DNA of 64,000 bases from Ilumatobacter coccineus YM16-304 (GCF_000348785.1 NC_020520.1:620001-684000); one strand, 5' to 3'; counted from the stretch's first letter, positions 1 to 8,838 are shown. Program-made: numbers and translations. The notes: generated by a model not told the origin, from the sequence alone.

Positions 1-750
1 GAGGACGCGGTGCCACTTGTTGGCGGGGAGTTCGGGATGGATCGCGGCGAGGCCGGTGCAGTACTTGCTGATCTTGGTCGGCCGAACGTGGTGGTGCCAC
101 AGCCACCGGTCGGCGGCGCTGGGTGTGCCAACCGACTTCGTCTCGACGACGATGGCACCGAGGACGACGCCGTCACCGTGCTCGCCAGCGGTGTCACCCA
201 TCTCGTCGGTGCAACGCAGATGCCGATCGAACGTGAGGCGACTCCGGCTGGCGGTGTCGACGATGGTGCTGCGGTCGTACGCGGTGCCGAGCACCGGTCG
301 CAGCGCCGCGGCGAGCTCGGGGCCGCCGGTGGCGTCGGCGACGAACCCGCATCCGTCCGCCGTGATCGTGTCGTGATCGCCGCGGGCGTAGTCGATTCGT
401 GACTTGACGTTGGCGCCGCGCTGGCCCTTCGACTTGACCTCCAGAAAGCACGGCCCGGCGGCGCCGTAACGGCGGCTCCGAACCTTGTGTCGCCGCCGCC
501 GACCCTGCACGGCTGCCCGGTAGAGCGCGAAGTCCTCGGTGTCGAAATAGGTCGAGCGGTACCGGCACGAGCGCTCGCCGTCGATCTCGAGCACGCGAGC
601 GGTCGGCGCCGACGCATCGAGCAGCGCCACGAGGGTGGCCTCGTCGACGAGGTACTTCCGGTCGACTCGGGTCTGGAGTTCGGCGACGTCGTTCGCGTCG
701 CGCAGCGAGATCGGCTCGAACGTGGCGAGCGCCTGGTCGATCGAGTCCAT
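1..750 (-). CDS. VTC-domain protein (polyphosphate polymerase-like), 3' end cut by window edge
   Basis: The frame is open from an ATG at 750 to the left edge, giving about 250 residues without a stop. The protein begins MDSIDQALATFEPISL and has RVDRKYLVD near residue 28, CRYRSTYFDTEDF near 62, CFLEVKSKG near 100 and VVETKS near 210. These basic and acidic strands fit the tunnel-fold VTC domain (CYTH-like), whose characterised eukaryotic members make polyphosphate from ATP. It overlaps the DUF4956 stop by one base (TGATG), so the two are co-transcribed. A function in polyphosphate synthesis is inferred from family only; bacterial members next to CotH and DUF4956 are poorly characterised. Confidence 0.85.
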   Translation of the reverse strand, partial: MDSIDQALATFEPISLRDANDVAELQTRVDRKYLVDEATLVALLDASAPTARVLEIDGERSCRYRSTYFDTEDFALYRAAVQGRRRRHKVRSRRYGAAGPCFLEVKSKGQRGANVKSRIDYARGDHDTITADGCGFVADATGGPELAAALRPVLGTAYDRSTIVDTASRSRLTFDRHLRCTDEMGDTAGEHGDGVVLGAIVVETKSVGTPSAADRWLWHHHVRPTKISKYCTGLAAIHPELPANKWHRVL

Positions 751-1358
751 CACAGCCCCAGCGACGTGTCGGCGAACTCGGGATGCCCGGACGGGATGTC
801 GCCCGACCCCTGATCTCTTCGCAGCTTGAAACACACGTCGACCACGGTGGTGTCGTGGACCAGGTCGAGCTTCTTGACTCGGAGGCGAGTGACCTCGGCA
901 CCGAGCAGCGACTCGAGATGGGCGACGGCGACCGATTCGTCGGGATACGCCGTGTCGAGCGTGATCGTCTGGTGGCGATGGTTCGTGAACAGCCGAGGAT
1001 GATCGGCCACGAACAGGATGACCAGGATCGCACCCATGAGCACGGGCGTCACCCACGCCGGCGACACCTTCACGCCGCCGAGCAGCCCGATCGCCAATGC
1101 GGTGAAGTAGTAGGCGATCTCGTCCTGGGAGAGCTCCGACGACCGCAGCCGAATGATCGACAACACGCCGAACAGTCCGAGCCCGAGCCCGGCGCTCACC
1201 TCTGCCGTTGCGAGCGCAGTGGCGACGGCCATCACCCCGACGTTCAACCCGAGGATCGCCACGACCATGTCGCGTCGGCGATAGCGGGGGAAGTAGAGGC
1301 CGAACACCAAGAGGGTGATGGCGACGAGGTCGGCGGTGACGAGTGCTGCTGATGACAT
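750..1358 (-). CDS. DUF4956 integral membrane protein
   Basis: 202 residues from ATG 1358 (MSSAALVTADLVAITLL). Four to five hydrophobic segments fill roughly residues 5-125, with the family-typical stretch GLGLFGVLSIIRLRS followed by an acidic helix (ELSQDEIAYYF). The C-terminal 75 residues are soluble and may reach the cytoplasm. DUF4956 genes often sit beside VTC and CotH genes, as here. A longer frame upstream is rejected because it is Arg/Cys-rich and runs through the divergent promoter region. The molecular role is unknown; a membrane partner of the VTC protein is the natural inference. Confidence 0.85.
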   Translation of the reverse strand: MSSAALVTADLVAITLLVFGLYFPRYRRRDMVVAILGLNVGVMAVATALATAEVSAGLGLGLFGVLSIIRLRSSELSQDEIAYYFTALAIGLLGGVKVSPAWVTPVLMGAILVILFVADHPRLFTNHRHQTITLDTAYPDESVAVAHLESLLGAEVTRLRVKKLDLVHDTTVVDVCFKLRRDQGSGDIPSGHPEFADTSLGL

Positions 1359-1380
1359 GACGCCATCGAAGCGAACGAGT

Positions 1381-1443
1381 TTGTGAGCTTCGTGTGAATG
1401 GTCTTCGGATCTTCCGTGACCGCGATTCACAGAGGACTCACAA
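1381..1443. promoter_or_regulatory. mirrored pair of TGTGA direct repeats (OmpR-type box) between divergent operons
   Basis: TGTGA occurs at 1382-1386 and 1393-1397, 11 bp apart. The complement TCACA occurs at 1427-1431 and 1438-1442, also 11 bp apart. The outer arms are TTGTGAG (1381-1387) and CTCACAA (1437-1443); the inner arms are GTGAAT (1394-1399) and ATTCAC (1425-1430). Direct repeats spaced by one helical turn are the classic target form of OmpR/PhoB-family regulators, and such a regulator is encoded in the CotH operon. Binding by that regulator is inferred. Confidence 0.6.
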
Positions 1444-1522
1444 GTGGTTCCCACGACGTCCGCAAGATGCGTTGCTTGGGTGGTGACATCACCAGAACGA
1501 CCCGCCCCGACAGGAGCACCCC

Positions 1523-3112
1523 ATGACCAGCACCTCCAACACCTCCTACATCTCCAACACCTCCGGCACATCATCCGGTCGGCACCACGAACCCGTCCGA
1601 CCACGCCGGTTCGGCTCCGGGCTCGCGATCACGACCGCCGGTCTGCTCGTGTTCACCGGCTGCGCCACAGGATCGCAAGCGGCGTCACCGGACTCGACGG
1701 CCGCCGACACCGACTCCTCGTCGGCGGTGACCTCGGCGACCGACGACGCCCAGTCGAGCAGCGACGTGGCGGCCGGCGAGCTCGACCTCTTCGACAGCAC
1801 CGTCGTGCACACCATCAGCGTCGACTTCGATCAAGCCGACTACGACGCGATGATCGACACGTTCACGTCGACGGGTGACAAGGAATGGATCTCGGCCACC
1901 GTCACCCTCGACGGCGAGGTCTACGAGAACGTCGGGCTCCGCCTGAAGGGCAACTCGTCGCTCTTCGGACTCACCTCGGCGACGTCCGGCAACCCGGAAG
2001 ACCTGCCGTGGCTGATCCGGCTCAACGAGTTCGTCGATGGCGCCGACCACCAGGACTACGAGGAGATCGTGATCCGGTCGAACTCGACCGAGACCGCGAT
2101 GAACGAGGCCGTCGCGCAGCAACTCCTCGCGCTCACCGGGCTCGCCGCGCAGCAGCCGATCGCCACGGCGTTCACCGTCAACGGCGGCGAGACCGAACTC
2201 CGTCTCGCCGTCGAGCACCCGGACGAAGAGTGGTACGAAGACAACTTCGCCGACGAGGACGGGTTGCTGTACAAGGCCGACAGCGAGGGTGACTACAGCT
2301 ATCGCGGCGACGATCCCGAGGCGTACGAGGACGTGTTCGACCAGAAGGCCGGCGACGACGACCTCGAACCGTTGATCGACTTCCTCGACTTCATCAACAA
2401 CGTCGACGACGCCACGTTCGAGGCCGAGTTGAACGACCATCTCGACGTCGAGTCCTTCGCCACCTACCTGGCGTTCCAGGATCTCATCGGCAACTCCGAC
2501 GACATCGACGGTCGCGGCAACAACTCCTACCTGCAGTACGACACGACCGCCGACCGGTTCACCGTCGTGTCGTGGGACCTCAACCTCGCCTTCGCCACCG
2601 CCAACGTCGGCGGAGGCGGCGGAGACTTCGGTGCGGGTGGCGTCGGCGGCCGCGGCGGCTTCCCCGGCGTCCCCGACGGTACGGACGTGCCCGACTTCGG
2701 TGAGGACGTGCCCGACCTCGGTGCGGACGGCCGTCCGACCGGCCCGCCACCGGGAGCGCCGGCCGATGCCAGCGTCGACCGACCTGGCCTCGACGAATCT
2801 GGCCTCGACGGAACCGTCGTCGACGTCGACGTCGCCGGTGGCGGCCGGCCTGGTGACGTGGGCGGTGTCGGTGGTCCCGGCGGCCAGGCCAACGTGTTGG
2901 TCGATCGGTTCATGGCCGTCGACGACTTCGCCGCGCTCTACACCGCAGCGACCGACGAACTCAGGGAGGACCTCTTCGCGAGCGGTACTGTCGACGAGGT
3001 GATCGCGAACTGGGCCGACCTCCTGATCATCGACGCCTCCGACCTGGTGTCGGAGGCCACCGTCACCACCGAAGCCGCAGCGCTCATCGCCTACGCCGAC
3101 AGGGTCCGATGA
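1523..3112 (+). CDS. CotH-family kinase-like lipoprotein
   Basis: 529 residues, ATG 1523 preceded by GACAGGAGC. A Ser/Thr-rich start leads to a hydrophobic helix and lipobox LVFTGC (Cys47), so it is probably a membrane-anchored outer-face lipoprotein. CotH signatures include VGLRLKGNSS near residue 135 and an RGNNSYLQYD...VVSWDLNLAF segment near 330-355. Characterised CotH proteins phosphorylate spore-coat proteins; here no spore function is implied. A Gly/Asp/Pro-rich insertion (about residues 360-455) separates the kinase-like core from a C-terminal helical part. It is first in an operon with the response regulator (ATGA overlap) and sensor kinase. Confidence 0.85.
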   Translation: MTSTSNTSYISNTSGTSSGRHHEPVRPRRFGSGLAITTAGLLVFTGCATGSQAASPDSTAADTDSSSAVTSATDDAQSSSDVAAGELDLFDSTVVHTISVDFDQADYDAMIDTFTSTGDKEWISATVTLDGEVYENVGLRLKGNSSLFGLTSATSGNPEDLPWLIRLNEFVDGADHQDYEEIVIRSNSTETAMNEAVAQQLLALTGLAAQQPIATAFTVNGGETELRLAVEHPDEEWYEDNFADEDGLLYKADSEGDYSYRGDDPEAYEDVFDQKAGDDDLEPLIDFLDFINNVDDATFEAELNDHLDVESFATYLAFQDLIGNSDDIDGRGNNSYLQYDTTADRFTVVSWDLNLAFATANVGGGGGDFGAGGVGGRGGFPGVPDGTDVPDFGEDVPDLGADGRPTGPPPGAPADASVDRPGLDESGLDGTVVDVDVAGGGRPGDVGGVGGPGGQANVLVDRFMAVDDFAALYTAATDELREDLFASGTVDEVIANWADLLIIDASDLVSEATVTTEAAALIAYADRVR

Positions 3113-3798
3113 GCGATCGGCCCCCGAAGATCCTCGTCGTCGACGACGAAGAGAACATCCGGTTCCTCGTCGAGTCGGCGCTCCAACTCGCGGGCATGGA
3201 AACCGAGGGGGCCGACGACGGCCGAGCGGCACTGAAGGCGGCCGCCGACGCTCGCCCCGACCTCATCGTGCTCGACGTGATGATGCCCGAACTCGACGGT
3301 TTCGAGGTGCTGCAACGTCTCCGCGACAGTGGCGTGCGAACACCGGTGATCTTCTTGACCGCACGCGACTCGACCGACGACCGGGTGCGCGGCCTCACCA
3401 CCGGGGGCGACGACTACATGGTCAAGCCGTTCGCAGTGGCCGAACTCGTGGCGCGTGTGCAGCTCCGCCTCCAGCAAACCGGGCGCGCCTCGAGCCAGAC
3501 GGTGCTGCGCTGTGCCGACCTCGAACTCGACGTCGAGGCGCACCGAGTCAGCCGCGGCGGCACCGTCGTCGAGCTGTCGCCGACCGAGTACAAGTTGCTG
3601 CACCACCTCCTCGCCAACAGCGGTCGCGTGCTCACCCGCGCGCAACTGCTCGACCACGTGTGGGATTACGACTTCGGCGGCGACTCGTCGGTGGTCGACA
3701 CCTACATCAGCTATCTGCGACGCAAACTCGACCACGTCGAACCCAAGCTGATCCACACGATTCGCGGCGTCGGGTTCTGCCTGCGAGCCGACGAGTGA
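3109..3798 (+). CDS. OmpR-family response regulator
   Basis: 229 residues. The receiver domain (about 7-118) has the acidic pair D12-D13, phospho-acceptor D56 in LIVLDVMMPELDG, T in FLTARD and K106 in YMVKPF. The C-terminal winged helix (about 130-228) has the typical LSPTEYKLLHHL, DHVWDYDFGGDSSVVDTYISYLRRKL and HTIRGVGF segments. The start ATG overlaps the CotH stop and its own stop overlaps the kinase start, so the three are translationally coupled. It is the obvious candidate to bind the direct repeats at 1381-1443 and autoregulate the locus. Confidence 0.95.
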   Translation: MSDRPPKILVVDDEENIRFLVESALQLAGMETEGADDGRAALKAAADARPDLIVLDVMMPELDGFEVLQRLRDSGVRTPVIFLTARDSTDDRVRGLTTGGDDYMVKPFAVAELVARVQLRLQQTGRASSQTVLRCADLELDVEAHRVSRGGTVVELSPTEYKLLHHLLANSGRVLTRAQLLDHVWDYDFGGDSSVVDTYISYLRRKLDHVEPKLIHTIRGVGFCLRADE

Positions 3799-5162
3799 AG
3801 CTGCGCACACGCGTCCTGTTCGGGTTCGCGATGATCTTCGCCGTGGTGATCGCCGCCGGCGTCTTCACCGTCAACGCGCAACGCAACCAGCTGTACGAAC
3901 AGATCGACGAGCGGTTGACCAGCACGCCGCTGCCTCCCGACACCCGTGACCGGCCCGTCGGAGGAGCCCCTGGCCGAGGCGGGGCACAACCGCTCGACGA
4001 CGCGAACGTCTCCGACGTGTACGTCGCCGTCATCACGCCCGACGACACCGTTCACCCGGCCATCGAAGGACAGCTGCTCAGCGATCTTCCCGACGTGCAA
4101 TCGCTCGTCGACGACCGCCCGACCGACACCACGTTCGTCACGACCGACGGCGTCGCGGGCACGTCGAAATTCCGCGTGCTCTTCATGCCGAGCACCGACA
4201 CCTCGCTCGCCGCGATCATCGCCGTTCCCGTCGACGATGTCGACGACACCATCCGGCAACTGGCGCTCACCTACCTCGGCGTCGCCGGACTCATCCTGCT
4301 GGCGCTGATCCTCATCGCATCGTGGATCAGTCGCTTCGGACTGCGCCCGATCAGCGCGATGACCGATGTCGCAGAGGCGATCTCGTCGGGCGAGCGTGAC
4401 CGTCGCGCCGAGGTGACCGACCTCTCGACCGAGGCCGGGCGACTCGGCCACGCCTTCAACGTGATGCTCGACGACCGCGACGCCGGCGAGGAACGGCTCC
4501 GTCAATTCGTCTCCAACGCGTCGCACGAACTCCGCACACCGCTGACCTCCATCCGCGGGTACCTCGACCTGTACGCGGCCGGCGGCTTCCGCCAGCCCGG
4601 AGAACTCGACGACGCGATGCGGCGCCTTCACGTCGAGGCAGAGCGGATGAACCTGTTGGTCGAGGACTTGCTCGTCTTGGCGAAGTTCGACGAGGAGCAA
4701 CCACTCGACATCGCGTCGGTGCGCGTCGACGACATGGCCCGTGACGTCGTCGCCCTGGCCCTCGCCGGACACCCCGATCGTGAAATCCTCGTCGACGCAA
4801 CCGACGAGATCGAGGTCGCCGCCGACCGGTTGCGACTGCATCAGGCGCTCGCCGTGCTCGTCGACAACGCGACCCGTCACACACCCGACGACGCCACCAT
4901 TCGAGTCACCGCGGCCCGCACGCCGAGCCACGTCGAGTTGGCGGTGAGCGACGCAGGGCCTGGGCTCACCCCCGAGGAGGCGGCGGTCGTGTTCGATCGC
5001 TTCAGCCGTGGCGACCGCTCGCGCGCTCGTCGCACGGGCGGTTCAGGCCTCGGTCTCTCGATCGCACAGGCGATCGTCCACGCTCACGGTGGCGAGATCG
5101 ACGTGACATCGGCGCCCGGCGAGGGGGCCACGTTCACGATTCGGTTGCCGCAGCGCGACTGA
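3795..5162 (+). CDS. sensor histidine kinase
   Basis: 455 residues from GTG 3795, overlapping the regulator stop by 4 bp. One N-terminal membrane helix (about 7-30), an extracytoplasmic region to about 150, a second helix (about 158-178), then HAMP (ISRFGLRPISAM onward). The H-box FVSNASHELRTPLTSIRGY carries His244. The N-box (LVDNATRHTP), D/F-box (DAGPGLTPEEAAVVFDRF) and G-box (GGSGLGLSIAQAI) complete the ATPase domain. The sensed signal is unknown. Its partner is the regulator encoded just upstream; the operon context suggests control of the CotH/VTC/DUF4956 envelope module. Confidence 0.95.
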   Translation: MKLRTRVLFGFAMIFAVVIAAGVFTVNAQRNQLYEQIDERLTSTPLPPDTRDRPVGGAPGRGGAQPLDDANVSDVYVAVITPDDTVHPAIEGQLLSDLPDVQSLVDDRPTDTTFVTTDGVAGTSKFRVLFMPSTDTSLAAIIAVPVDDVDDTIRQLALTYLGVAGLILLALILIASWISRFGLRPISAMTDVAEAISSGERDRRAEVTDLSTEAGRLGHAFNVMLDDRDAGEERLRQFVSNASHELRTPLTSIRGYLDLYAAGGFRQPGELDDAMRRLHVEAERMNLLVEDLLVLAKFDEEQPLDIASVRVDDMARDVVALALAGHPDREILVDATDEIEVAADRLRLHQALAVLVDNATRHTPDDATIRVTAARTPSHVELAVSDAGPGLTPEEAAVVFDRFSRGDRSRARRTGGSGLGLSIAQAIVHAHGGEIDVTSAPGEGATFTIRLPQRD

Positions 5163-5176
5163 GCCGGCCGGCTCAG
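5159..5176. repeat. 18-bp perfect palindrome over the kinase stop codon
   Basis: CTGAGCCGGCCGGCTCAG contains the TGA stop of the kinase. It has no T-tract and no loop of its own, so calling it a terminator is uncertain; it may only mark the operon end. Confidence 0.4.
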
Positions 5177-5316
5177 CCAGTCGCCGGGATCGGGGTGCCC
5201 CCGGCGCGAGTTGCGATTCGACCCGGGTTCACCCGGGTGATGGCCCGGAGCGGGTGAGGCGCCGCCACCTACGCCGGAGGGAGGATGGCGGCATCCACCC
5301 GACGAAAGGACGCCCG

Positions 5317-6507
5317 ATGCCGAACACCACCAACCCGAACACCACCGACCCGAACACCGACCCGAACATCAGCGACCCGAACACCGCCGCCGACAACGAC
5401 GACGCCGGAGACCCGAGCACTGGATGTTTCGACGACGCCGACGGCGCGAGCGTCGCGCAGCTGCGTGCTGAGATGCAGCGGCTCGCCGATGGGGCGGTCC
5501 GCGGTCGTCGGACTCACGGTCTGTCGCTCGGGGTGCAGTCGGACGATGGCGCGACCAACGTTCAGGTCGCCGCCGGAGACGCCGCGACCGACGACAACTA
5601 TGCGATCGCGAGCATCACCAAGATGTTCACCGCCGCACTCGTGTTGGGGCTGGTCGACGACGGCCGCCTGCGACTCGACGACCGAGTCATCGACCTGCTT
5701 CCCGAACTCGACCTGGCCGGTCTCCACCGGCACGATGGCGTCGATCACACCGCCGAACTCGCGGTCCATCACCTGCTCCACCAGACGTCGGGTCTCGCCG
5801 ATTACTGGAACGGTGGCATCGAGAAGCAGCTCACCCGCGGCGACGATCGTGCGTACTCGGTCCAGGACACGATCGACATCGCACGCGACAACGGCGCCGA
5901 GTTCGCACCCGGTGATCGTGGCGGGCGACGTTCGTCGTATTCCGACACCAACTATCAGCTGCTCGCTGCGATCGTCGAGGAGGCGACCGGAGGGTCGTAC
6001 GCCGATGCCGTGAGCGCTCGGATCACCGAACCGCTCGGCCTGACCGAGACGTACCTGTTCGGGGTCGGAGGTCATCGCCCGGCGCCGGTGGTGCTGCGAC
6101 AGGGGAAGCAGTCGTTGTCGATCCCACTGGCGCTCGCGTCCGAACGCGGCGCCGGTGCCGTCGTGTCGACGCTCGACGACCAGTTGCGCTTCAGTCGGGC
6201 CTGGCACCGCGGCGAGTTGTTCGAGGGTGGAACACGTCGCGCGACGCCGCACTGGAATCGGGTCGTGTTCTTCGCACTCGCGTACGGCCACGGGGTGATG
6301 CGCTACAAGCTGCCGCGCTGGATGTCGCGTCGTCCGGTTCCCGAGATGGTCGGCCATTCCGGCACGACCGGCTCGTTCCTGTTCCACATCCCAGCACTGC
6401 GATGCCACGTCGCCGGCACCTTCAACCAGTTCGCCGAACCGGCGCGGCCGTTCCGCCTGCTCCCGCGCATCGCGAGTGAGATCGCCGCCGTCCAGCAGGG
6501 CCGCTGA
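5317..6507 (+). CDS. serine beta-lactamase-like hydrolase (class C/PBP4* type)
   Basis: 396 residues from ATG 5317, which has GAAAGGA upstream; a frame extension to 5254 lacks such a site. Residues 1-24 are a low-complexity NPNT/DPNT repeat with no hydrophobic signal helix, so secretion is not evident. The active-site motif is S99-I-T-K102; YSDTNYQL near residue 208 supplies the Tyr-x-Asn-like element and MVGHSGTTGSF near 347 matches the third (HxG) motif. The fold covers D-alanyl carboxypeptidases, esterases and lactamases, and the exact substrate cannot be told. It is monocistronic, facing a convergent TetR gene. Confidence 0.85.
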   Translation: MPNTTNPNTTDPNTDPNISDPNTAADNDDAGDPSTGCFDDADGASVAQLRAEMQRLADGAVRGRRTHGLSLGVQSDDGATNVQVAAGDAATDDNYAIASITKMFTAALVLGLVDDGRLRLDDRVIDLLPELDLAGLHRHDGVDHTAELAVHHLLHQTSGLADYWNGGIEKQLTRGDDRAYSVQDTIDIARDNGAEFAPGDRGGRRSSYSDTNYQLLAAIVEEATGGSYADAVSARITEPLGLTETYLFGVGGHRPAPVVLRQGKQSLSIPLALASERGAGAVVSTLDDQLRFSRAWHRGELFEGGTRRATPHWNRVVFFALAYGHGVMRYKLPRWMSRRPVPEMVGHSGTTGSFLFHIPALRCHVAGTFNQFAEPARPFRLLPRIASEIAAVQQGR

Positions 6508-6561
6508 CATCGGCCGACTGGCCGAGCGACACGTCGCCACAACTGACGGGCGATGGGCCGG

Positions 6562-7098
6562 TCAGGCAATGCCGATGCGGCGAGCGGCGCGGTCGGCGGA
6601 CTCGGGGCCGGCGATCTGCCGCAGCAGGAGGAGGCCGTCGATCAGCGCGATCGCCGCCTCGGCTTCGATGCGTTGTTCGTCCGGGTCTCCCCGGATGAAC
6701 TCAGCGGCCCAGACGATCCACAGTTCGACAAGAGTCGGCACGACCGTGCGATACGGCTCGCGCCCGCTCACGGCGAGGCCATTCGCTTCGAAGAACAGGG
6801 CGAAGACGGAATCGGCCTCCGGTGTGGTGACGAGCGGCCACGCTGAGCGCACCAACTCGAGATGATCGGCGGCGGGCTCCGTGAAGGCCTGGGCCAGCGT
6901 CTCCTGGAGCTCCGACCCCATCGCGATGATCACCTCGTTGATCAGGTCGATCTTCGACGGGAAGTAGTAGACGATCACCCGATCGCTGATGCCGAGTCGT
7001 TTGGCGAGTCGGCCGAACGTGAGTTGGCTCAACCCGTCGTCGTGTGCCGCTGCGAGCGCGCCATCGAGGATCTCGGATCTGGTGTGCTTGTGACCCAC
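6562..7098 (-). CDS. TetR-family transcriptional regulator
   Basis: 178 residues from GTG 7098; a TTG at 7125 in the same frame would add nine residues. The N-terminal helix-turn-helix reads LTFGRLAKRLGISDRVIVYYF, the usual TetR recognition helix region, followed by a variable ligand-binding domain. It is divergent from an alpha/beta hydrolase, and the 14-bp palindrome in the shared spacer is a likely operator. The ligand is probably related to the hydrolase substrate, by inference from the divergent layout. Confidence 0.9.
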   Translation of the reverse strand: MGHKHTRSEILDGALAAAHDDGLSQLTFGRLAKRLGISDRVIVYYFPSKIDLINEVIIAMGSELQETLAQAFTEPAADHLELVRSAWPLVTTPEADSVFALFFEANGLAVSGREPYRTVVPTLVELWIVWAAEFIRGDPDEQRIEAEAAIALIDGLLLLRQIAGPESADRAARRIGIA

Positions 7099-7135
7099 AG
7101 GGGTTGATTGTAGTGATGACTTCAATTACCGTTTC

Positions 7136-7149
7136 GTAGTGATCACTAC
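7136..7149. promoter_or_regulatory. 14-bp palindromic operator (probable TetR site)
   Basis: GTAGTGATCACTAC is a perfect palindrome 23 bp upstream of the hydrolase ATG. A further half-site GTAGTGAT lies at 7110-7117, nearer the regulator start. Their location between the divergent pair suggests repression of both genes by the TetR protein. Confidence 0.65.
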
Positions 7150-7172
7150 AACTCGATGATGGAGTGTGCCCG

Positions 7173-8045
7173 ATGGCGACCTTGACGCAAGCAGCAGCAT
7201 CCGATCTGTTCCGACGCGAACCCGACCGGTTCCTCGACGTCGGCGCCGGCGAGGTCGCCCATCGATGCGTCGGCACCGGCCCCGACGTGTTGTTCGTCCA
7301 CGGTTGGCCCGTCAGCGGCGCCACGTTCCGCTTGCTGCTCCCGCACCTGGTCGACCACGTGACCTGTCATGTCATCGACTTCCCGTCCGCCGGCTCGAGC
7401 CGGTTCGACGCGAACACACCCATGTCGATCGACCAACACGTCGAGACCGTTCGGCGAGTCGTCGACCTTCTCGGGCTCGACGACGTCGCCGTGGTCGGGC
7501 ACGACAGCGGGGGTCTGATCGCTCGCCACGCCATGGCGGGTGACCCTCGTCTGCGGGCGATGGGTCTGATCAACACCGAGCCGCCCGACCCGAGTTGGCG
7601 CTTCCGCTCGTTCATCGCCGCTCGCCGTCTCCCTGGCTTCAGCGCAGGTCTCGGTTGGGTTGCCGGCACGCCCCGCGTGCGGCGGCTCAAGATGGTGCTC
7701 GGCGACGCGTTCGTCGACCGGAGCCTGCTCGACGGTGAAGCCGACGAGTTCTACTTCCAACCGCTGCACAACAGTGCGAAGCACCGAGACGCCGCCACCA
7801 GACTGCTCCGCAGCCTCGACATGGAGATGATCACCGGCCTCCCCGATGTGCACCGGCGCATCGACGTGCCGGTCCGGCTCGTGTGGGGTGATCAGGACCC
7901 CTTCTTCCCCGTCGAGCGAGCGGAGGCGATGGTCGAGACGTTCCCCGACGCAACCATCGAGATCATCGAGGGTGCCGGACTGTTCTCCCACGAGGAGCGC
8001 CCGGCCGAGGTCGCCGCCGCACTGTTGCCCACTCTCGCGAACTGA
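7173..8045 (+). CDS. alpha/beta hydrolase with Asp nucleophile (dehalogenase/epoxide-hydrolase-like)
   Basis: 290 residues from ATG 7173 with GGAG at 7161-7164. The oxyanion-hole motif HGWPVSG (43-49) precedes the nucleophile elbow VVGHDSGG, where Asp111 takes the usual Ser position. The acid residue lies in WGDQDPFFP and the catalytic His in LFSHEERP. An Asp nucleophile is the mark of haloalkane or haloacid dehalogenases and epoxide hydrolases within this superfamily, so hydrolysis of an epoxide or C-halogen bond is more likely than ester hydrolysis. The cap domain (about 120-215) would set the substrate, which is unknown. Confidence 0.85.
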   Translation: MATLTQAAASDLFRREPDRFLDVGAGEVAHRCVGTGPDVLFVHGWPVSGATFRLLLPHLVDHVTCHVIDFPSAGSSRFDANTPMSIDQHVETVRRVVDLLGLDDVAVVGHDSGGLIARHAMAGDPRLRAMGLINTEPPDPSWRFRSFIAARRLPGFSAGLGWVAGTPRVRRLKMVLGDAFVDRSLLDGEADEFYFQPLHNSAKHRDAATRLLRSLDMEMITGLPDVHRRIDVPVRLVWGDQDPFFPVERAEAMVETFPDATIEIIEGAGLFSHEERPAEVAAALLPTLAN

Positions 8046-8057
8046 GTCGGGACGCGG

Positions 8058-8648
8058 CTATCGGTCGCGCAGTCCTTTGCCGGCGAGGATGCGGTCGACG
8101 ACCTTGTCGATCCGGCTGTGGCGTGTCGTCGACTGCTTGGCGCTCGAGATGTGAAGGTTGTACTCGCGCTGGCGGCCGGGGGTGAGGCCATCGAACGCCT
8201 CGGCGAGGTCGACATCAGCAGCCAACCGCTCCTGGAGTTCGGGTGCGAGTTCTTCGGCGGGTCGCGGTGGGAGTTCGGTGCCGGCTCGCGCGTGATGGAT
8301 CGCGTCGGCGACGTACGACGGAATCGTGTCGCCGACCGCCTCGACCTCGGCGACCGACGTGAACTTCATCCGCTTCGGGCCGTGCGTGTTCGGACCCTGC
8401 GCGTGGAGCAGGTTCGCAGGGTCGTCGAGCAGGACTCCTTGGAAGAACATCAGGGCCAGGTGGTCGGAGAACTCTTGGAGCAGCGCGACGTTGACGTCGT
8501 CGTCGATGCGGTAGCACGGCTTGCCCCACTTGATCGTCTCGTCGAGACCGCACCCCAGCAGGATCGGGCGGATGGCGGCGATCTCGTCGGGCCACCGCTC
8601 GCTGTCGGCGAGGTAGGCGTCGACATCTGGGTAGTCGTTCATCGTCAT
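8058..8648 (-). CDS. YdeI/DUF1801 family protein with OmpD-associated C-terminal region
   Basis: 196 residues from ATG 8648, which has a strong GGAGGAC site; the much longer frame upstream is rejected as shadow. The N-terminal DUF1801 fold includes ETIKWGKPCYRI (about 37-48) and ALMFFQGVLLDD (about 63-74). The C-terminal part contains the family-typical AFDGLTPGRQREYNLHISSAK, followed by a basic end. YdeI-type proteins are small soluble proteins linked to antimicrobial tolerance in some bacteria, but the biochemical activity is not known. It is convergent with the hydrolase, 12 bp away. Confidence 0.85.
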   Translation of the reverse strand: MTMNDYPDVDAYLADSERWPDEIAAIRPILLGCGLDETIKWGKPCYRIDDDVNVALLQEFSDHLALMFFQGVLLDDPANLLHAQGPNTHGPKRMKFTSVAEVEAVGDTIPSYVADAIHHARAGTELPPRPAEELAPELQERLAADVDLAEAFDGLTPGRQREYNLHISSAKQSTTRHSRIDKVVDRILAGKGLRDR

Positions 8649-8838
8649 GTCCTCCGAGCTTCGGTCGATGTTGCTGCCGTCGATGTACGTTCCGGCAGAC
8701 ACTATGTGGCTGGCGTGGGGCAGCCGCGAGCGCGGCAACACGCGGCGGAGCGCTTGGGCGGGTGCGGGCGCCACTCGGCAACGGCGGGCTGCCGCACCGC
8801 TGACGGTCGATGATGTGACTCCTCGGTTCGCGCCCGCG

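Noticed and set aside
750-1604. 284-residue form of the DUF4956 gene
   Set aside because: The extra N-terminal part is Arg/Cys-rich shadow crossing the divergent regulatory region; ATG 1358 starts at the first real helix.
5221-5238. ACCCGGGT direct repeat downstream of the kinase
   Set aside because: Short GC-rich repeats are common here and no link to a gene start could be made.
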